A stretch of 64,000 bases of DNA. It comes from Endomicrobiales bacterium (lineage in GTDB: Bacteria; Elusimicrobiota; Endomicrobiia; Endomicrobiales; JALOBY01). The stretch spans positions 1-64,000 of the forward strand of contig JALOBY010000003.1 in assembly GCA_023228045.1 (NCBI GenBank). Direction: 5' to 3'. Positions 8,488 to 17,148 of this stretch are shown in pieces (positions within the stretch are counted from its first letter, which is position 1; every line of letters starts with the position of its first letter). The notes under the pieces are model-generated. The model did not search any database and was not told the origin of the DNA. It saw nothing but the letters and a program-made list of their open reading frames with translations. Position numbers and translations under genes: made by a program.

Positions 8488-8922
8488 TTATAACTCCTCC
8501 ACAAGTTCCATGATAACTCCATCTTTGTCACGGCAGTACAACACTTTTGCTTTCCCATCCGGAGACACTTGCGGAACACTGTTACAGTGGTACCCATTAT
8601 TTATTAGTTTTTTATACATTGATTCAATATTTAAAACCGTCAATGCTATGTGCGAACAACCAATTTGGTTTGCGGGAATTGCTTTTGAATTCTTTTTTAA
8701 TGCAGGGCGATGATATTTGATAAGTTCTAGAATAAAACCGTTTTTATCTTTAAGTTTTATCCATTCTAAAACCGTGTTTTTTAGACCAACAACATTATCT
8801 ATATAAAAGCCTTTCTCAACATTGCGTTTCCAAATATTTAATCCTAATATTTTTTTATACAGTTTCAGCGATTGGCTCAAATTTTGAACTACAATACCAA
8901 AATGCCTGGCTTTTACGGTCAT
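8488..8922 (-). CDS. VOC-superfamily (glyoxalase-fold) protein
   Basis: This 144-residue protein has two beta-alpha-beta-beta-beta repeats typical of vicinal oxygen chelate proteins. The first half has ARHFGIVV and GFILELIKY; the second has CSHIALTV and GVIMELVEE. The His and Glu at matching points of each half are the expected metal ligands. VOC proteins cover epimerases, isomerases and lyases. The nearby NeuB/NeuA/aminotransferase genes make a sugar-acid epimerase or isomerase plausible, but the reaction is not readable from the sequence. It is adjacent to the aminotransferase gene, 3 bases away. Confidence 0.75.
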   Translation of the reverse strand: MTVKARHFGIVVQNLSQSLKLYKKILGLNIWKRNVEKGFYIDNVVGLKNTVLEWIKLKDKNGFILELIKYHRPALKKNSKAIPANQIGCSHIALTVLNIESMYKKLINNGYHCNSVPQVSPDGKAKVLYCRDKDGVIMELVEEL

Positions 8923-8925
8923 AAA

Positions 8926-10305
8926 TTATCCCTTATTTACTTCTATAATAGATTCTTCAAAAACCAAAAGCCCTTCCAACAGAGCTTCTTGTGTAATAAC
9001 AAGCGGTGGAGCAAGCTTTATGGATTCTCTTCCTGTATGAACTACAAGAAGCCCTTTATGCATACAAGTTTCAGCTATTTTATCGCATAAATTTGTCAAA
9101 GGCTTTCTTTCAGGCGTATTGAAAATAACACCAGCGACAAGCCCCATACCCAAAATGTCGCTGATTATATCTGGATAACGATTCTTTATTTCATTAAGTT
9201 TTTGATGAAAAAGCTTCCCCAACACTTCTGCGTTTTTCATTATACCGTCTTCAAGTATTGCCTGAAGATTCGCTTTTCCTGCGGCGCAAACCATAGGATT
9301 AGCCGAATGAGTTGAACTCATAGAACCTATTTCAGGCAAATCCATAATTTCTTTTCTGCCTAGAACTATTGATAAAGGCATACTGGAACTTGCGCCTTTT
9401 CCACAGCAAAGTATATCCGGCTCAACCCCGTAGTGCATATAACCAAAAAGCTTTCCTGTTCTGCCAAAACCCGCCTGCATCTCATCAAAAGCAAGCAGCA
9501 TATTATTTTCGCGGGCAAATTTTTCCACTTCCTGGACAAACTCGGGAGGGTAACAAACTGCTCCGTATCCTTGAAATGTTTCTAACATAAACCCGCAAAG
9601 ATCTTCCTTGGGTGATATCCCCTTTTCTTTTAGGAGTTTTTCTATATTATCCCTAAAATATGCTTTTGGATTTTTTATCGCTTCTTTTCGCCACGGATAA
9701 GGAAAAGGAAGATGGTAAATATTGGGGTCTAAATAGCCAATCCACTCTTTTTGAGCAGGATTATAACTCATCATCTGAGCACCCATTGTTCTTCCATGCC
9801 AATTACCTTCAAATGCAATTATCCCCAACCTCTTTTTTCCTTTTTTCTGGCCATACATACGCATAAGTTTTAGCCCGGTTTCGGTTGCTTCGGTTCCGGC
9901 CGATATGAGGTATGCTTTTTCAAACTGATTGGGGGTATTCTTGATAAGATATTCCAGATAATCTGACCGTTCCTCACTGGCATATGTATATGTATGAAGG
10001 AGTGGCTTTTGAAGGACTTTTTTCAGTGCTTTAATTATCCTGGGATTTCCGTGTCCGGCATTAGCAACAAAAATAGTGCTCGTAAAATCTATCCAGGTAT
10101 TTCCCCACGCGTCGGACACCTGAAAACCTTTTGCTTTATGCCAGACAACCGGAAGCTGTCCATGCATTGAAATGGATTCGTACTTATCAAGGTTCTCAAG
10201 GATCTTCAGGCTCTCAGGAACCGGAAGCTTCGTTTTAATTGTCCTGTATTTAGTTTTTACTTTTGGAACTTCACGGGGGACAATATTAAATCTGAATCCA
10301 GACAT
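8926..10305 (-). CDS. Class III PLP-dependent aminotransferase
   Basis: This 459-residue protein is a fold-type I class III aminotransferase. It has SAGTEATETGLKLMR (cofactor phosphate site) near residue 134 and GNWHGRTMG near 167. LAFDEMQAGFGRTGK has the pyridine-nitrogen Asp at 274, and DILCCGKGASSS places the PLP lysine at 303. STHSANP closes the active site across the dimer. Family members act on acetylornithine, 4-aminobutyrate, diaminobutyrate and sugar-linked ketones. It starts one base after the NeuA-like gene stop, in a cassette with a nonulosonate synthase, so it may add an amino group to the sugar acid or its precursor. That role is inferred. Confidence 0.82.
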   Translation of the reverse strand: MSGFRFNIVPREVPKVKTKYRTIKTKLPVPESLKILENLDKYESISMHGQLPVVWHKAKGFQVSDAWGNTWIDFTSTIFVANAGHGNPRIIKALKKVLQKPLLHTYTYASEERSDYLEYLIKNTPNQFEKAYLISAGTEATETGLKLMRMYGQKKGKKRLGIIAFEGNWHGRTMGAQMMSYNPAQKEWIGYLDPNIYHLPFPYPWRKEAIKNPKAYFRDNIEKLLKEKGISPKEDLCGFMLETFQGYGAVCYPPEFVQEVEKFARENNMLLAFDEMQAGFGRTGKLFGYMHYGVEPDILCCGKGASSSMPLSIVLGRKEIMDLPEIGSMSSTHSANPMVCAAGKANLQAILEDGIMKNAEVLGKLFHQKLNEIKNRYPDIISDILGMGLVAGVIFNTPERKPLTNLCDKIAETCMHKGLLVVHTGRESIKLAPPLVITQEALLEGLLVFEESIIEVNKG

Positions 10306-11052
10306 TCACTTACTCCCTTTTGGAAAATTCATTTTTAGAAAGTTTAAAAGAACACTCCCCTTACTTTTTATCTCGTATTCAAGATATTCAAAATCTTCCG
10401 AAGAATCTACTTCGGTACAGAAAGGTGAAATAAAACCGATCATTTTATCACCATGAAGAATTTTATTGTTCATAATAAACGATGCTTTAAGAATATCTAC
10501 ATATCCGTCCGGCACATATGCATCAGGAAAAACCTGGCGAGGATCGTTAAGTTTATCATTCCTTAATCCATTCATAAGGGAGGTAAAAAATCCTTCTTCA
10601 TTTTTCTTAAACCATTTAAACGGAGATTCCGGCGCTTTATGAGCGGAACGCAGCGAAGTTGAGTTTGATTTAACGATTATATCGCTGATTGCCATATCAA
10701 TTATCATAGGGTTACGAAGCGGAGTTGTTGGCCGTAAATGCACCCAATAATCAGGAATTCCCTTTTCGTTATCCATAAACCAACTAAGTGCATGAATCAT
10801 AAAATCAAGATCTGTTGATTTATCTTGAGCCAATGCTGAAGGACGCATGAATGGAACTTCAGCACCAAATTTCTTACAAATGGCAGCAATTTCATCGGAA
10901 TCCGTAGATATTATTATTCTTTCAATCTTTTTTGAAAGTTTTGCCGCCGCAACGGAATAAGCAATCAAAGGATAACCGGCAAGTAAGCGTATATTTTTGC
11001 CGGGCACACCTTTTGAACCGCCACGGGCAGGTATTATTGCAACTATACTCAT
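10306..11052 (-). CDS. neuA: CMP-nonulosonate (acylneuraminate-type) cytidylyltransferase
   Basis: This 248-residue enzyme activates a nonulosonic acid with CTP. It starts MSIVAIIPARGGSKGVPGKN, the CTP-binding loop of NeuA-type enzymes. It continues with IIISTDSDEIA and WVHLRPTTPLRNP, where the LRPTTPLR motif contacts the sugar. Length matches bacterial NeuA at about 230-250 residues. Its start overlaps the NeuB-like stop by 4 bases. The symbol indicates family; the actual sugar may be sialic, legionaminic, pseudaminic or an unusual acid. A second, SpsF-like cytidylyltransferase lies at 16384, so the locus can activate two different sugars. Confidence 0.85.
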   Translation of the reverse strand: MSIVAIIPARGGSKGVPGKNIRLLAGYPLIAYSVAAAKLSKKIERIIISTDSDEIAAICKKFGAEVPFMRPSALAQDKSTDLDFMIHALSWFMDNEKGIPDYWVHLRPTTPLRNPMIIDMAISDIIVKSNSTSLRSAHKAPESPFKWFKKNEEGFFTSLMNGLRNDKLNDPRQVFPDAYVPDGYVDILKASFIMNNKILHGDKMIGFISPFCTEVDSSEDFEYLEYEIKSKGSVLLNFLKMNFPKGSK

Positions 11053-11903
11053 TTAGATCCTTCTCCTCTTAATGGTATATGGGCTCTTAACTTTTTTGCA
11101 ATTGGAACTTCTTTAGGGTTCACTCCTAACTTTCCGTCGCCCATAGCTTTTTCAATTTTCCTTACAGCACCTACCAACATTCTTAGCCCTGACGGTTCAA
11201 CCGAAGCCGACTGGTCAGAACCATACATCGCTCTGTCTAGAGTAATATGGCGCTCAAGGGAAGATATTCCCATTGTTGCCGCGGCATAACTTACAGCCAA
11301 TCCAACCTCATGGCCACTGTAACCCACATTGCATTTATATCTTTCTTTCAGAGTTTCTATGCAATTAAGATTAGCATCTTCATCATCCATAGGATAAGTT
11401 GAAACTGCATGCATCAATTCAAAAGGACAATTTGCTTTCTTAAATATTTCAACGGCATGATCTATTTGTTCTACTGTACTCATACCCGTAGAAACAAATG
11501 TATGTTTTTTTTCTGATGCAATCTCTTTTAGGAGATTATCGTAAGTAATCATTGCGGAAGCAACTTTGTTATATTTTAAATTAAATTGCCGCAGGAATTT
11601 TTGGCTCTCTACATCCCAGGCAGAGGCAAACCACTCTATTTTTAACTCTTTGCAATATTGGTCTATCTGTTTGTACTGTTCTGACCCAAACTCAAGGCCT
11701 TCTTTTTGAGCTCTCTGGGTTTTTCCCCAAGGGCTTTCCCTTAAAGAATCTAAAAGTTCTTTGGTATAAACCAAATCAATTGTGCGTTTTTGAAATTTAA
11801 CTGCATCACATCCTGCTTCTTTTGCAACTTTAATCAGGTCTTTGGCAATATTGATATCCCCATTGTGGTTGATCCCGATCTCTGCAATAATAAAAATTGA
11901 CAT
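11049..11903 (-). CDS. NeuB-family nonulosonate synthase lacking the C-terminal SAF domain
   Basis: This 284-residue protein condenses, by family, a hexosamine-type aldose with phosphoenolpyruvate. The TIM-barrel signatures are clear: IIAEIGINHNGD, DAVKFQKR, FASAWD, STGMST, VGYSGHE and LERHITLDR. NeuB and PseI enzymes are about 340-360 residues because they end in an antifreeze-like SAF domain that covers the active site. Here the protein stops after the barrel with PIAKKLRAHIPLRGEGSK, so SAF is absent. The ATG at 11903 is chosen because AGGAGG lies 9 bases upstream; it abuts an earlier ATG at 11912. Base composition is less AT-rich than in the neighbouring genes. Confidence 0.85.
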   Translation of the reverse strand: MSIFIIAEIGINHNGDINIAKDLIKVAKEAGCDAVKFQKRTIDLVYTKELLDSLRESPWGKTQRAQKEGLEFGSEQYKQIDQYCKELKIEWFASAWDVESQKFLRQFNLKYNKVASAMITYDNLLKEIASEKKHTFVSTGMSTVEQIDHAVEIFKKANCPFELMHAVSTYPMDDEDANLNCIETLKERYKCNVGYSGHEVGLAVSYAAATMGISSLERHITLDRAMYGSDQSASVEPSGLRMLVGAVRKIEKAMGDGKLGVNPKEVPIAKKLRAHIPLRGEGSK

Positions 11904-12073
11904 TTTACACATCCTCCTCTATATTTATTTGATTTGACACACAAGAACCTGCCATCCTTTTTGAATTAGCATTATCTATTTAATCGGTATCCTTTTACCA
12001 TTAAGATTCAGCACAATTATCTTCTTGAATAGTTTTTAAAAAATACTGCAAAAACATTCTATGCATTATTGTA

Positions 12074-12661
12074 TCAATCCTTGGCATTCCCGAATAATTC
12101 TTTCTCTACAATTGCGCAAATGATGTGACATATCAAAATATGCGATTCTTGAATCCGTGGGGTTTCCATAGACGGGATTTGGATACAGTAGTCACACAGC
12201 GGCTTCATATCTCCACCAGTGTTATTGGTAAAACCTACTGTTCTGATACCCATGTGTTTGCATATTTTTAATGCTTCAATGATATTTTTTGAATTGCCAG
12301 ATGTGGATATTGCAAAAAAGATGTCGCCTGTTTTGCCATTGGCTTCTATTTGGCGGACAAAGGTTTTTTCATAGCCGTAGTCGTTACCGATTGCGGTTAA
12401 TATAGAAGTGTTAGTGGTAAGTGCTATTGAGGCAAGGCCGGGGCGGTCAAAATAAAACTTGCTTACAAATTCTGCTGCAATGTGCTGGGCATCGGCAGCA
12501 CTTCCGCCGTTGCCGGCTATTAATGTTTTATTTCCTGTTTTGTATGCAGATATCACTTCTTTGGAAACAGCTGCTATAGTGTTAATAAATTCAGGTTTTT
12601 GAAGTATTTTGAGTTTGACATCGCATGAGGTTTGAATTTGGTCCTTGATATACTGGTTCAT
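12074..12661 (-). CDS. gmhA: SIS-domain phosphoheptose isomerase-like protein
   Basis: This 195-residue protein matches the GmhA family, which isomerises sedoheptulose 7-phosphate to D-glycero-manno-heptose 7-phosphate. It has LIAGNGGSAADAQHIAAEFV (phosphate loop), ALTTNTSILTAIGNDYGYE and AISTSGNSKNIIEAL (second SIS motif). IQESHILICHIICAIVE closes the active site. The ATG at 12661 follows a weak AAGG; the reading frame could extend to 12685. Downstream, 160 bases without a gene separate it from the NeuB cassette. No other heptose gene is in the window, so it may serve lipid A core, or a heptose-based sugar unit of this glycan. Confidence 0.85.
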   Translation of the reverse strand: MNQYIKDQIQTSCDVKLKILQKPEFINTIAAVSKEVISAYKTGNKTLIAGNGGSAADAQHIAAEFVSKFYFDRPGLASIALTTNTSILTAIGNDYGYEKTFVRQIEANGKTGDIFFAISTSGNSKNIIEALKICKHMGIRTVGFTNNTGGDMKPLCDYCIQIPSMETPRIQESHILICHIICAIVEKELFGNAKD

Positions 12662-12714
12662 TATACCTTTCTTCCCCTTAAACAACTCAAGATATCCTGG
12701 TTTTTATAGGATGT

Positions 12715-13788
12715 CTACTTTTGCAACCGTAATGGATTGGGACCTTTTATATCTACTAAATCCAAACTAAATGGTGTTCCAAATTCAACATTTCTCACCA
12801 CTTTCTTACCTAAAATTTCTTTGTAATATTTAGGATGTAACCCATATCCAGGCCTAATAACTTTTATGTTTTCTTCTGTTAAAACATCGCCTTTTTTTAT
12901 ATTCTTTGAAACAAATATGGATTTACAAAGTTTTCGAGATTTTTTAATTTTATCGCTTAAGCTATAATCAACTTCACCTAATATTTTTTCTGTTTCTCTA
13001 ACGCACCTTACCATCTCTTTAAATTCATTTGGCTCCAATGAAAAACTGGCATCTGGTCCGCCAATAGTTTTGTCTAAAATAAAATGTTTTTCTATTACCT
13101 TAGCACCTAACGCTACTGCTGTAATTGGTGCTGTTATTCCTAAACTATGATCTGATAATCCGACTATCTTCCCAAATTTATTTGCCATGTCTGGAATTGT
13201 TATTAAATTCATTTCTGACGGTTGCGTTGGGTAATTAGATGTGCATTTAAGCAAAACTACATCCTCATTCCCACATTTTTTGCATGTATCTATTGCAAGA
13301 TTTATATCTTCTATTTCTGCTATTCCTGTTGCAAAAATGATAGGTTTATTTTTTGAAGCAACATATTCTATTAATGGAATATCCGTTATTTCAAATGAAG
13401 CAATTTTATAACACGGAACATTTAATTCTTCCAAAAAATCAACAGCGGTTTTATCAAATGGAGATGAAAAGAATATTAATCCGATAGATTCAGCAAAATC
13501 TTTTAGTTTTGGTTGCCACTCCCAGGGCATATAGGCATCTTTATATAACTGATAAAGTGTTTTGCCATCCCAAATTGTTTCTTGATTAATTTTAAAGCAA
13601 TCATTGTTAGAATCTAATGTCATTGTATCTGGCGTATAGGTTTGAAGTTTAACTGCATCTGCGCCAGATTCTTTCATAGCTTTTATTGTGGCTTTTGCGA
13701 AATCAAAACTGTGATTATGGTTTGCTGATAACTCAGCAATTATAAATGCGGGTGCTTGCCCGCCAATTTCCCTATTAGCTATTTTCAT
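12715..13788 (-). CDS. pseI: Pseudaminic acid synthase
   Basis: This 357-residue enzyme has the full NeuB/PseI architecture. The TIM barrel has IIAELSANHNHSFD, DAVKLQTYTPDT, FFSSPFDKTAVDFLE, LKCTSNYP, VGLSDHSLG and EKHFILD. A C-terminal SAF domain starts near residue 295 (SIFVSKNIKKGDVLTEENI). The sequence ELSANHNHS and TYTPDTMT are typical of PseI rather than sialic acid synthases. It condenses phosphoenolpyruvate with 6-deoxy-AltdiNAc. The start overlaps the pseH stop by 14 bases. Its presence beside a second, SAF-less synthase means the locus encodes two separate nonulosonate-type condensations. Confidence 0.92.
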   Translation of the reverse strand: MKIANREIGGQAPAFIIAELSANHNHSFDFAKATIKAMKESGADAVKLQTYTPDTMTLDSNNDCFKINQETIWDGKTLYQLYKDAYMPWEWQPKLKDFAESIGLIFFSSPFDKTAVDFLEELNVPCYKIASFEITDIPLIEYVASKNKPIIFATGIAEIEDINLAIDTCKKCGNEDVVLLKCTSNYPTQPSEMNLITIPDMANKFGKIVGLSDHSLGITAPITAVALGAKVIEKHFILDKTIGGPDASFSLEPNEFKEMVRCVRETEKILGEVDYSLSDKIKKSRKLCKSIFVSKNIKKGDVLTEENIKVIRPGYGLHPKYYKEILGKKVVRNVEFGTPFSLDLVDIKGPNPLRLQK

Positions 13789-14317
13789 TTGTTATTCCCA
13801 TAACTACGACATTTATCCACGATTTGTTATTGTAAACAAATTCCTTAAGAAGGCCTTCCCTGATGAATCCATTTCTTTCGTAAAACTTTATTGCCCGTTC
13901 ATTGTTTTCAAAAACTTCAAGTTTTAAGGTATGAAGTTTAAACTCAATAAATGCTAAGTATTTTAAACAATCAATTAAAACATGCCCCAAACCCTTAATT
14001 TTAATTGATGGATTTGTGTATATGCCTAAGTAGGCATTTTTATTTTCAGTGTGTAGTTTATTTATTGAGATTACCCCAATGTAGTTACCTGAAGAGTCAC
14101 GAACAAGCCAGTAATGATTTGATTTGTCGTTTTTTAATTTTTTAATGAATTTTAAGTGTTCACTTAATTTAATAATATGTCTACCATACATCCACTTTAA
14201 TATAGAAGTATCATTTCGCATTGAGAGAACAATTTTGTGTTGTTCATCAGTGAGATTAATGAAGTTTGTTAGAGTGTTACCGTTGATTGCAATATGTGTT
14301 CCGTTATGACTTTTCAT
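13775..14317 (-). CDS. pseH: PseH-like GNAT N-acetyltransferase
   Basis: This 180-residue protein has a GNAT acetyl-CoA fold with YWLVRDSSGNYIGVISI, GLGHVLIDCLKYLAF (the pyrophosphate-binding region) and NERAIKFYERNGF near the C-terminus. PseH acetylates the C4 amino group of UDP-4-amino-4,6-dideoxy-AltNAc. The N-terminal LTDEQHKIVLSMRND and ISKWMYG-like ILKWMYGRHI segments are typical of PseH. It lies directly upstream of pseI and overlaps both neighbours by 14 bases, so it belongs to a tightly coupled pathway. Confidence 0.86.
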   Translation of the reverse strand: MKSHNGTHIAINGNTLTNFINLTDEQHKIVLSMRNDTSILKWMYGRHIIKLSEHLKFIKKLKNDKSNHYWLVRDSSGNYIGVISINKLHTENKNAYLGIYTNPSIKIKGLGHVLIDCLKYLAFIEFKLHTLKLEVFENNERAIKFYERNGFIREGLLKEFVYNNKSWINVVVMGITNENS

Positions 14318-15068
14318 TTATTATTGTATTTATTCTGAGTACATCTGCTGAAAAATCGTCCAAATTTTCATTGGAGTTTTTGTATGTTTCAAGTGTTATT
14401 AAGCTTTCTTTTGGGAGCAGTTCAATTATTTTTTTAATTGGATAATTTTCATTCCCAATGTGGTAATGTTTATCATAAATTGAATCAAATTTATTATCAA
14501 CCAAATGAAACATTTTTGGGTTAAACTTTAAGAATTGCTTAATATATTCAATGGCATCTAATTTATTTGCGTTTGCTGCACAAATTGCATGACCAATGTC
14601 TAAGCAAAAGCCAACATTGGTATTGTTTAAAACATAATCAATTTCTTCAATAGTGGCTCCATTGCAAATAGAGTTGTTCATTTCAATAAAGTATGGTTTA
14701 TTCTCAATTAAAATTCTTTTGTCGTTAATTTCGTTTAGTTGTTCAACTGTTTCTTTTATATCGCCGGCTATACCAGGGTGGAATATTATATATTTAGCGT
14801 TTAATATATTTGCAAATTCTATTGCTTCTTTTGCTGCTAACATATTTTTAATTTTACATTCTTTTTTTGCTAAATTTACACCATCTTTAAAGTGTGACGC
14901 ATGTATTATAAATGGGATTTTAAAATTTTTCCATATTGACACATTGTTAAGCGAATTTGGAATTACATACAGCTCAATGTAACTGTATGTCCCACTACTG
15001 TACAACCTTTTTGCTTCCTCAATATAATTCGAATTTGTTGACCACAACTTTAAGCCAATATTTATCAT
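14304..15068 (-). CDS. Xylose-isomerase-like TIM-barrel protein
   Basis: This 254-residue protein resembles the sugar-phosphate isomerase/AP endonuclease 2 TIM-barrel family. Supporting segments are IIHASHFKDGVNLA, YIIFHPGIAGD, RILIENKPYF and VGFCLDIGHAICAA. FHLVDNK and LITLETYKN follow. The His, Glu and Asp residues at strand ends (FHPG, IENK, DIGH, LETY) are the usual divalent-metal ligands. It overlaps the HemL-like gene by 4 bases and pseH by 14 bases. A PseG-type hydrolase is missing from this cluster, and this gene is one of three extra ones in its place. The actual reaction is unknown. Confidence 0.72.
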   Translation of the reverse strand: MINIGLKLWSTNSNYIEEAKRLYSSGTYSYIELYVIPNSLNNVSIWKNFKIPFIIHASHFKDGVNLAKKECKIKNMLAAKEAIEFANILNAKYIIFHPGIAGDIKETVEQLNEINDKRILIENKPYFIEMNNSICNGATIEEIDYVLNNTNVGFCLDIGHAICAANANKLDAIEYIKQFLKFNPKMFHLVDNKFDSIYDKHYHIGNENYPIKKIIELLPKESLITLETYKNSNENLDDFSADVLRINTIINEKS

Positions 15069-16387
15069 GTTAACCGTTTAAACCCTGAGTGGCACACTGG
15101 GCCTTGAAGATATTTTTTTGGGTTACCTGACTTTAACGCATCAGCAATAAACTTAAATGCTTTATCAACCGCGACAAAATAACTTTTAACATGTTTTTCT
15201 TTATGGGCAAATGATGCATAGAAGGCGGTGCTAGCTAAAAACCCATTTTCCAACATAACCTGCGTGAATAAAGTTTTAAGAACAAGCGGTTCATTGTACT
15301 CAAATGAAAAGTGGCTTAATGGGTATATGCCGCCGCAATGAATTTTTAAAGAGTGTTTTTTCGCGGCTTTAAGCCAACCTTGTTGAACCAACTTCCCAGT
15401 TTTTTCTAAATGTTTGTGGACATTGTTTTTCTTAAATTTCTTTATTGTTGCTAATGCCGCTGTAGGGCCGATTTTGTCGGTCCAATAGGTGCTGCTAATA
15501 AATGTTTCTTGTGCTATTTGCATATAATTTCTTGTGCCAATTATTGCGGCCATAGGGAATCCATTGCTTATGCCTTTTGCAAAAACTGCCAAATCGGGCT
15601 TTAAATTATAAAGCAAATGTGCGCCACCAACATTTAGGCGCCAGCCAGCAGTTATTTCATCAATTATTAAGGGTATTTTGTTTTTTTTGGTTTCAGTTCT
15701 AATGGCTTCTATAAATTCCTTGTTTGGCTGGGTGTTTCGTATTGATTCCATTATTACAGCGCCAATTTCACCTTTATGTTCTTTTATAAGCTTCAAGAAG
15801 TGCTTAGTGTCATTGTAATTGAAAGGAAACGATGTTTTATTTAATGCACGCGGCACACCTAAAGGGCTTAATCCAGGGAGCAAATGTCCATCTAATGACT
15901 TACTGTCGGCTATGTTTGATGATAGGTACCAATCGTGCCAGCCATGATAACCACAAAACAATACTATATCTTTTCCTGTTTTTGCTCTTGCTACTCTTAC
16001 TGCTAATGACATTGCCTCGCCGCCTGTTCTACAATATCTAACCATATCAGCCCATTTATGTAAACCCAACAAGAGATTGGCGAGTTCAACTTCTTCAGGA
16101 GCATTCAGCGTGGTCATATTACCGGCATCTACAGCAGATTTAACAGCTTTATTTACATCTGGGTCGGCATAACCAAGTACGCAGGATCCAATACCCATAT
16201 AACTCATATCTATGTATTTTCTATTATCTAAATCCCAAACTTCACAGCCTTTTGCCTTGCTGTAATAAGCGGGCCAGTAATTTGGTAAAAACATTTCAGG
16301 TCTTTTGGATAATAGCTGTGTTCCTCCTGGTATCAGGAGTTTTGCTTTTTCATAAAGCTTTTGTGATTTGCCAATTTTGTTTTTCAT
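15065..16387 (-). CDS. Glutamate-1-semialdehyde aminotransferase-like (HemL-type) class III aminotransferase
   Basis: This 440-residue PLP enzyme resembles HemL: LIPGGTQLLSKRPEMF at the N-terminus, GYADPDVNKAV, YCRTGGEAMSLAVRVAR, and FCGYHGWHDWYL. LIIDEITAGWRLNVGG and AVFAKGISNGFPMAAIIG follow, the last carrying the PLP lysine. True HemL makes 5-aminolevulinate, but this one is embedded between the cytidylyltransferase and TIM-barrel genes of a nonulosonate pathway with 4-base overlaps on both sides. Related aminotransferases in such clusters are thought to add amino groups to sugars. That role here is an inference; a haem function is unlikely from the context. Confidence 0.8.
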   Translation of the reverse strand: MKNKIGKSQKLYEKAKLLIPGGTQLLSKRPEMFLPNYWPAYYSKAKGCEVWDLDNRKYIDMSYMGIGSCVLGYADPDVNKAVKSAVDAGNMTTLNAPEEVELANLLLGLHKWADMVRYCRTGGEAMSLAVRVARAKTGKDIVLFCGYHGWHDWYLSSNIADSKSLDGHLLPGLSPLGVPRALNKTSFPFNYNDTKHFLKLIKEHKGEIGAVIMESIRNTQPNKEFIEAIRTETKKNKIPLIIDEITAGWRLNVGGAHLLYNLKPDLAVFAKGISNGFPMAAIIGTRNYMQIAQETFISSTYWTDKIGPTAALATIKKFKKNNVHKHLEKTGKLVQQGWLKAAKKHSLKIHCGGIYPLSHFSFEYNEPLVLKTLFTQVMLENGFLASTAFYASFAHKEKHVKSYFVAVDKAFKFIADALKSGNPKKYLQGPVCHSGFKRLT

Positions 16388-17148
16388 TTTTTTATCTCTT
16401 TATCGTTATTTACTGACTTGATATATCCTAAATTGCGTGTAATTGCCGAGTTGATTTTTTCTAATTCAGGCTTTTTTTGTAATAAACTTAGAACTTCATT
16501 CATTCCAAAAAGTTCATTTTGCTTGTATAGTTCGGAATAAACCTTTTTAATAAATTCATAATCTTCAGGGTTATCTAATGTCCACCTTTTGTTAGATAAG
16601 TTTTGAGCACAACTCACATTTCCGATTTTGAAAATTTCACTATTGTTTCTTATAAATGGCGTGACATGTTCTCTTTCGGATAATAGTTTTGCATTTTCCC
16701 ATGCGTTTTTGAGTGCTGCAAAGGTAAATACCTCAACATCTTCCCCGTCTGGAAATGTTTCGTCTAGTGTGTTTGATGTGTAGTCATTTTTTTGTTTAAG
16801 ATGAACATCAATAACATTGTCAATTATGGAAGGGTCTATTATAGGGCAGTCGGCTGTTATTCTTACAATGTGATCAGGTGAGAACAATTTTGCTGACTGA
16901 TAAAACCTGTCTAATACATCATTTTCAGAGCCACAGAAGACTTGTATATTATTTTTAATGCAGATTTCAAGAATTGGTAAATCACTTTTTGATATTGTTG
17001 TTGCAAGAAGTGTATCAGTTGTTAGTTTACTTGCTTTTGCACGCCTAATTACTTGTTCAAGAACTGTTTTGCCTTCTAAGTTTAATAATACCTTTGAAGG
17101 AAGCCGAGTTGAGCCGGTTCTTGCTTGGATTATTAATAGTATTTTCAT
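16384..17148 (-). CDS. SpsF-like CMP-sugar cytidylyltransferase
   Basis: This 254-residue protein belongs to the SpsF branch of cytidylyltransferases that activate nonulosonic acids. It starts MKILLIIQARTGSTRLPSK, typical of SpsF, and has TISKSDLPIL, VFCGSENDVLDRFY and VRITADCPIIDP (metal-binding region). WTLDNPEDYEFI lies near the end. The ATG at 17148 overlaps the stop of the aldo-keto reductase gene by 4 bases, and the longer frame to 17160 is rejected. It probably activates the product of PseI, while the NeuA-type enzyme at 10306 serves the other synthase. This pairing is inferred from gene order. Confidence 0.84.
   Translation of the reverse strand: MKILLIIQARTGSTRLPSKVLLNLEGKTVLEQVIRRAKASKLTTDTLLATTISKSDLPILEICIKNNIQVFCGSENDVLDRFYQSAKLFSPDHIVRITADCPIIDPSIIDNVIDVHLKQKNDYTSNTLDETFPDGEDVEVFTFAALKNAWENAKLLSEREHVTPFIRNNSEIFKIGNVSCAQNLSNKRWTLDNPEDYEFIKKVYSELYKQNELFGMNEVLSLLQKKPELEKINSAITRNLGYIKSVNNDKEIKK

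Noticed and set aside
8487..8597. N-terminal extension of the methyltransferase at 7827 into the VOC gene.
   Set aside because: It is encoded inside the VOC gene in another frame; a GGAGG site and the ATG at 8486 fit better.
11913..12073. Possible promoter for the NeuB cassette in the 160-base gap after gmhA.
   Set aside because: No pair of -35 and -10 elements with good spacing was found; the gap only shows the AGGAGG site for the NeuB-like gene. The cassette may be read from the upstream pse transcript.
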